Shown here: one piece after another, positions 6,407 through 8,191 of the stretch
Layout of the letters: every line of letters begins with the position of its first letter
Numbering within the stretch: position 1 is the first letter of the stretch
Assembly (NCBI GenBank): GCA_947454745.1
Contig: CANGMV010000036.1
Location: 1-8,191 of the forward strand
Origin: Bacteroidota bacterium
Lineage (GTDB): Bacteria > Bacteroidota > Bacteroidia > Chitinophagales > Chitinophagaceae
Direction: 5' to 3'
Length of the DNA: 8,191 bases
Position numbers and translations under genes: made by a program
Notes under the pieces: generated by a model
Told to the model about the DNA's origin: nothing
The model's database searches: none
What the model saw: the letters and a program-made list of their open reading frames with translations, nothing else

Positions 6407-6442
6407 AAAGACCCTCAGGCTTATTGCTTTGAGGGTTTTTTT
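6407..6442. terminator. Terminator of frr, overlapping the end of the EamA gene
   Basis: ACCCTCA (6411–6417) pairs with TGAGGGT (6430–6436) around a 12-nt loop, extended by A:T pairs outside, with seven T at 6436–6442. It begins 24–28 bp after the frr stop. The right arm and most of the loop are also the final codons and stop (6421–6423) of the convergent EamA gene. Read on the minus strand the hairpin ends in CTTTTATA, a weaker U-tail, so it may serve both genes. Confidence 0.85.
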
Positions 6443-7320
6443 ATGAAGTTCAAATTGCCTCGGTTCACAATATACACACCAAGTAAAATCACGCCTAAGC
6501 AAATTACTTGCATAAAACTAAGTGACTCCCCATCGGCGAGGCCCCATGCAACTGCAATCACAGGAATGCCATAGGTAACAAGGGATCCAAAAATAATGCC
6601 TGCGCGCTTTACCAAAAAGTAAAATAAAATAGTAGCAATCGAAGTGCCTACAATGCCTAATAAACTACTAGCCACTAGGGAGCGAAGCACAACAGGATCA
6701 CTAAATTGATTGTTAAAATAACCTGTAAAATATAAAACGCATAAACTTGGTACAATTAAAAAAGCAAAGGCAATGGAGGCAATATTCAAAGAGCCCATAT
6801 TTTGCATAAACCTGCCCACTAAATTTACATTAATGCCGTAAAATAGTGTAGCTAATAAAACGAGTCCGGCAAAGGATAAATTATGCAAACTCACATCCTT
6901 GCCAGCGGCAAGTAAAAAGCTAAGTCCAACGAATCCAAGCACCAGTCCAAAAACTTTTACCATGCTGGTTTGTACTTTAAAAAATACAACGCCCACAATA
7001 ATGGTAAACATGGGTGTTAATGAGTTCAAAATGCCAGCCAAAGAACTATCAATTTGGGTTTCGGCAATACAAAACAAATAGGCGGGAATAAAATTGCCTA
7101 AGATACCTGAAAGTATCACCAAGCCCATCTTTTCACGAGGGATTAATTTAAAAGCTTTAAAAGCGAAAGGCAATAAGATAACGCCGGCCGAAAGCATTCT
7201 TAATGAAGCCACTTGGTAGGGTGTAAAAGCCTTTAAACCCTCCTTCATTAGGATAAAAGAACTCCCCCAAACAATGGATAAGAGGGCAAAAACAAGCCAA
7301 TTGGTCCACTTAGCGTACAT
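6421..7320 (-). CDS. EamA/DMT-family transporter (10 membrane helices)
   Basis: A 299-residue, very hydrophobic protein with about ten helices, near residues 6–25, 37–55, 66–86, 93–113, 122–138, 149–167, 179–198, 211–231, 239–259 and 268–286. The two five-helix halves are the duplicated EamA domain. Family signatures include SIVWGSSFILMKEGL (15–29), the ILNSLTPMFTIIVG stretch (97–110) and its second-half counterpart SLVTYGIPVIAVAWGL (246–261), which ends with the acidic DGE. Members of this drug/metabolite transporter superfamily export amino acids, purines or other metabolites, or import nucleotide sugars; substrate cannot be told here. ATG 7320 is chosen because helix 1 follows shortly after it and the scpA promoter region lies just upstream. 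The stop codon lies in the loop of the frr terminator. It is divergent from scpA. Confidence 0.92.
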   Translation of the reverse strand: MYAKWTNWLVFALLSIVWGSSFILMKEGLKAFTPYQVASLRMLSAGVILLPFAFKAFKLIPREKMGLVILSGILGNFIPAYLFCIAETQIDSSLAGILNSLTPMFTIIVGVVFFKVQTSMVKVFGLVLGFVGLSFLLAAGKDVSLHNLSFAGLVLLATLFYGINVNLVGRFMQNMGSLNIASIAFAFLIVPSLCVLYFTGYFNNQFSDPVVLRSLVASSLLGIVGTSIATILFYFLVKRAGIIFGSLVTYGIPVIAVAWGLADGESLSFMQVICLGVILLGVYIVNRGNLNFIKKPSKQ

Positions 7321-7423
7321 CTGCTATAATTTTGTTCAAAGATGCTCCATTTTTGCCTAAAATTTGTTTTTCTTTGTAGCCTATGAGTCAGCATGCTAAT
7401 TATTCGATTAAAGTGGACCAATT
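7299..7423. repeat. 13-nt perfect inverted repeat spanning the divergent eamA-like/scpA region
   Basis: AATTGGTCCACTT at 7299–7311 is the exact reverse complement of AAGTGGACCAATT at 7411–7423. The arms lie inside the first codons of the EamA gene (KWTNW) and of scpA (KVDQF), in different codon phases, and enclose both starts and the 62-bp intergenic region. Similar amino acids therefore do not explain the match. It may be a pair of operator sites or chance. Confidence 0.5.
7327..7334 (+). promoter_or_regulatory. Candidate -7 element for scpA
   Basis: TAATTTTG matches the Bacteroidota TAnnTTTG consensus and lies 48 nt before the scpA ATG. The nearest upstream TTG (7301–7303) is 23 nt away, at the long end for a -33 element. 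On the opposite strand CATCTTTG (7337–7344) is a 7-of-8 match that could drive the EamA gene with a very short leader. Confidence 0.4.
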
Positions 7424-8191
7424 TGAGGGGCCATTTGACCTTTTGTTATTCTTTATTGAGAGAGACGAGATGGATATTTATAATATTCAAATCACTAAAA
7501 TCATTAAGGATTTCTTGGACTTTATTCATAATCAGGACAAGCTGAATATCGAAATGAGTAGTGAGTTTATCTTATTCGTTTCTACTTTAATGCGCATTAA
7601 AGCAAAATTATTATTGCCAAGAAAGGAGATTGATTCCCAAGGAAATGAAATCGATCCAAGACAAGAGTTAATTGACAAAATTTTAGAATACAAAAAGTAC
7701 AAGGAAGCGGCTGTGCAAATGGCCGATTTAGAATCATTGAGAATGCTCATGATGAAGCGTGGGAATATCCAACAAGAAATGTCATTGGTGGGGGAAGAAG
7801 CGGCAGAGGGAACTGAATTACAAACGGTTACTTTATTTAAATTAATGAAATCGTTTGAAAAAGTAATGTTGCGTTTACAAGATCGTCAATTCAAGCCAGT
7901 ACATACAGTGGTGCGTTATAACTACACCATGGAAGGAAGCAGAGTACATGTATTGGATTTAGTAGAAAAAGAAAAAACAGTATCCTTCGAAAAAATATTC
8001 GATGTATGTGAAGACCGCGTTCACGCCTTATTCTTATTCTTATCTATCTTAGAACTTTCTCAACAAAAATATATGAAGTTGATGGTAGGAGAGGGTAAAA
8101 ATAATTTCATTGTAGAATGGAATGAAAATAGAGAAGAGGATCTTGAGCCAGGACACGTGGATACTTTTGATGCATGGGAAACCAAGGCCGA
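7383..8191 (+). CDS. scpA: Segregation and condensation protein A (3' end cut by the window)
   Basis: The frame from ATG 7383 is open for 269 full codons to the window edge with no stop. ScpA is the kleisin subunit that bridges the SMC heads and, with ScpB, forms bacterial condensin for chromosome compaction and segregation. The N-terminus YSIKVDQFEGPFDLLLFFIE (7–26) is the family hallmark. MRIKAKLLLPRKE (70–82) closes the N-terminal helical domain. A charged linker follows, and a C-terminal winged-helix segment at about 196–245 (SFEKIFDVCEDRVHALFLFLSILEL, then YMKLM) binds SMC. Homologs are about 240–260 residues, so only a short acidic tail should be missing. ATG 7383 is the natural start, since the hallmark motif begins a few residues later. 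No Shine-Dalgarno is seen. scpB, if linked, is outside the window. Confidence 0.95.
   Translation, partial: MSQHANYSIKVDQFEGPFDLLLFFIERDEMDIYNIQITKIIKDFLDFIHNQDKLNIEMSSEFILFVSTLMRIKAKLLLPRKEIDSQGNEIDPRQELIDKILEYKKYKEAAVQMADLESLRMLMMKRGNIQQEMSLVGEEAAEGTELQTVTLFKLMKSFEKVMLRLQDRQFKPVHTVVRYNYTMEGSRVHVLDLVEKEKTVSFEKIFDVCEDRVHALFLFLSILELSQQKYMKLMVGEGKNNFIVEWNENREEDLEPGHVDTFDAWETKA

Noticed and set aside
6029..6574. Several short reading frames on both strands within frr, its terminator and the end of the EamA gene
   Set aside because: They overlap well-supported genes, run through the terminator hairpin and show no recognisable protein pattern.
7532..7750. Minus-strand 72-codon frame inside scpA
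   Set aside because: Antisense to the conserved N-terminal domain of ScpA, with no family resemblance.
1..8191. A new defence, mobile or biosynthetic system
   Set aside because: All genes match common housekeeping or transport families; no integrase, transposase, terminal repeats, CRISPR repeats or clustered unknown genes are visible.

Overview
The window looks like chromosome from a Bacteroidota bacterium, most likely near the Chitinophagaceae/Sphingobacteriia. The evidence is AT-rich coding sequence, very weak or absent Shine-Dalgarno sites, TAnnTTTG-type -7 promoter elements before several genes, a transketolase split into separate subunits, a TraR/DksA-family gene placed directly after ileS, and an rbfA–FtsX-type permease pair. 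The lineage is inferred from these traits; no marker gene was compared with a database.

Layout from left to right: the last 48 codons of ileS (+); a DksA/TraR-family protein with a long Lys-Ala-Pro repeat tail (+), 2 bases after ileS; a bidirectional terminator; an MsbA-type ABC exporter (-); a 69-bp divergent gap; rbfA (+), butted directly against a LolC/E-like permease (+); two strong hairpin terminators; the N-terminal subunit of a split transketolase (-); a 92-bp divergent promoter region; frr (+); a terminator that overlaps the 3' end of an EamA transporter gene (-); a 62-bp divergent region; and scpA (+), which runs off the right edge. Coding density is high. No gene-free stretch exceeds 300 bases; the longest is the roughly 114-bp convergent gap at 4774–4887, and most of it is terminators. 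I saw no tRNA, rRNA, CRISPR array, insertion sequence, attachment site or riboswitch.

Most genes are housekeeping functions: translation (ileS, rbfA, frr), transcription control (DksA-like), envelope transport (ABC exporter, LolC/E-like permease, EamA), central carbon metabolism (transketolase) and chromosome condensation (scpA). They do not form one pathway. I see no defence, mobile or biosynthetic system. The least ordinary element is the DksA-like protein: about 190 residues of histone-H1-like AKP repeats precede a DksA coiled coil, and the zinc-finger region keeps only one cysteine. A 13-nt perfect inverted repeat shared by the 5' ends of the divergent eamA-like and scpA genes, and a transketolase N-subunit with no C-subunit beside it, are the other points to check.
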